From the NCBI GenBank assembly GCA_900541315.1, contig UQJF01000018.1:1-30548 (forward strand): DNA of 30,548 nucleotides, in the 5' to 3' direction. Positions 30,434 through 30,548 of this stretch are shown one piece after another. The notes under the pieces were generated by a model that did not search any database, was not told the DNA's origin, and saw only the letters and a list, made by a program, of their open reading frames with translations. Source of the stretch: an uncultured Clostridium sp. (GTDB lineage Bacteria; Bacillota; Clostridia; Lachnospirales; Lachnospiraceae). The translations under genes and the position numbers were made by a program. How positions within the stretch are numbered: the stretch's first letter is position 1; each line of letters begins with the position of its first letter.

Positions 30434-30548
30434 TAGGTTTCAGGCCTGAAACAGATATAAGTTGCAGTTTGGCTGAACTGTAAGAGATATGAATTTAGGA
30501 TAATAAGCGAGAATCCTCGGTTATTCAATTGCCGAGATGAAAGCGTCT
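30434..30548 (+). other. Hairpin-rich intergenic tail
   Basis: Three inverted repeats follow the binding-protein gene: the perfect 16-base palindrome GTTTCAGGCCTGAAAC (30437-30452), CAGTT/AACTG (30465-30480), and CTCGG/CCGAG with an 11-base loop (around 30515-30535). None has a T tract inside the window. Such stable structures after a binding-protein gene often stop 3' decay or partially terminate, giving excess binding protein over permease. The window ends before the next gene can be seen. Confidence 0.5.

Overview
The window looks like a chromosomal segment of a strictly anaerobic Firmicute of the class Clostridia, most likely a gut Lachnospiraceae. The evidence is the moderate GC content, strong AGGAGG-type ribosome binding sites, consensus sigma-A promoters, a PerR-controlled reverse rubrerythrin, and the gene complement. 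No database search was possible, so the genus is not claimed. Nearly all genes are complete. No rRNA, tRNA, phage, transposase or CRISPR array was seen.

Layout. (1) 80-2701: a central-metabolism run of a lactonase-family beta-propeller, aroC (chorismate synthase) and rpiB. (2) 2808-6894: a LytS-type sensor kinase, a LytTR response regulator and a CstA-type transporter. Three direct repeats at exact 21-bp spacing lie just upstream of the transporter promoter and look like the regulator's operator. (3) 6931-9001: an unrecognised two-helix membrane protein, then a YitT-family membrane protein behind a promoter-plus-terminator leader. (4) 9042-11978: a probable yybP-ykoY manganese riboswitch with its own terminator, controlling a P-type cation ATPase that is therefore probably a Mn(II) exporter. 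(5) 12268-14186: a UROD-superfamily protein, the C-terminal remnant of an M20 peptidase, and a FadR/GntR regulator. (6) 14366-15591, minus strand: reverse rubrerythrin and perR, each with a consensus promoter and a 7-1-7 PerR-like box. (7) 15670-17426, minus strand: a PHP phosphoesterase translationally coupled to a LysR regulator. (8) 17739-21451: an S1-domain protein, a small alarmone synthetase (RelQ type), a membrane-anchored glycerophosphodiester phosphodiesterase and D-aminoacyl-tRNA deacylase. (9) 21497-26272: a DUF3783 protein, a VWA/metallopeptidase-like protein, a MoxR-type AAA+ ATPase and a MATE transporter, tightly packed. (10) 26327-30433: an EamA transporter, an MBL-fold hydrolase, dihydroorotase and an amino-acid-type ABC binding lipoprotein. 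The last of these has its own promoter.

The least explained structure is a dispersed intergenic repeat of about 113-123 bp with three hairpins. Full copies start at 14184, 17596 and 23250, and a degenerate copy lies near 29470. Helices 2 and 3 show compensatory base changes between copies, and most loops are short and GNNA-like. Copies sit exactly at gene 3' ends or in 5' leaders; one provides the last codons of the VWA-protein gene. A second, shorter leader repeat ending in GAGAACAT occurs upstream of four genes.
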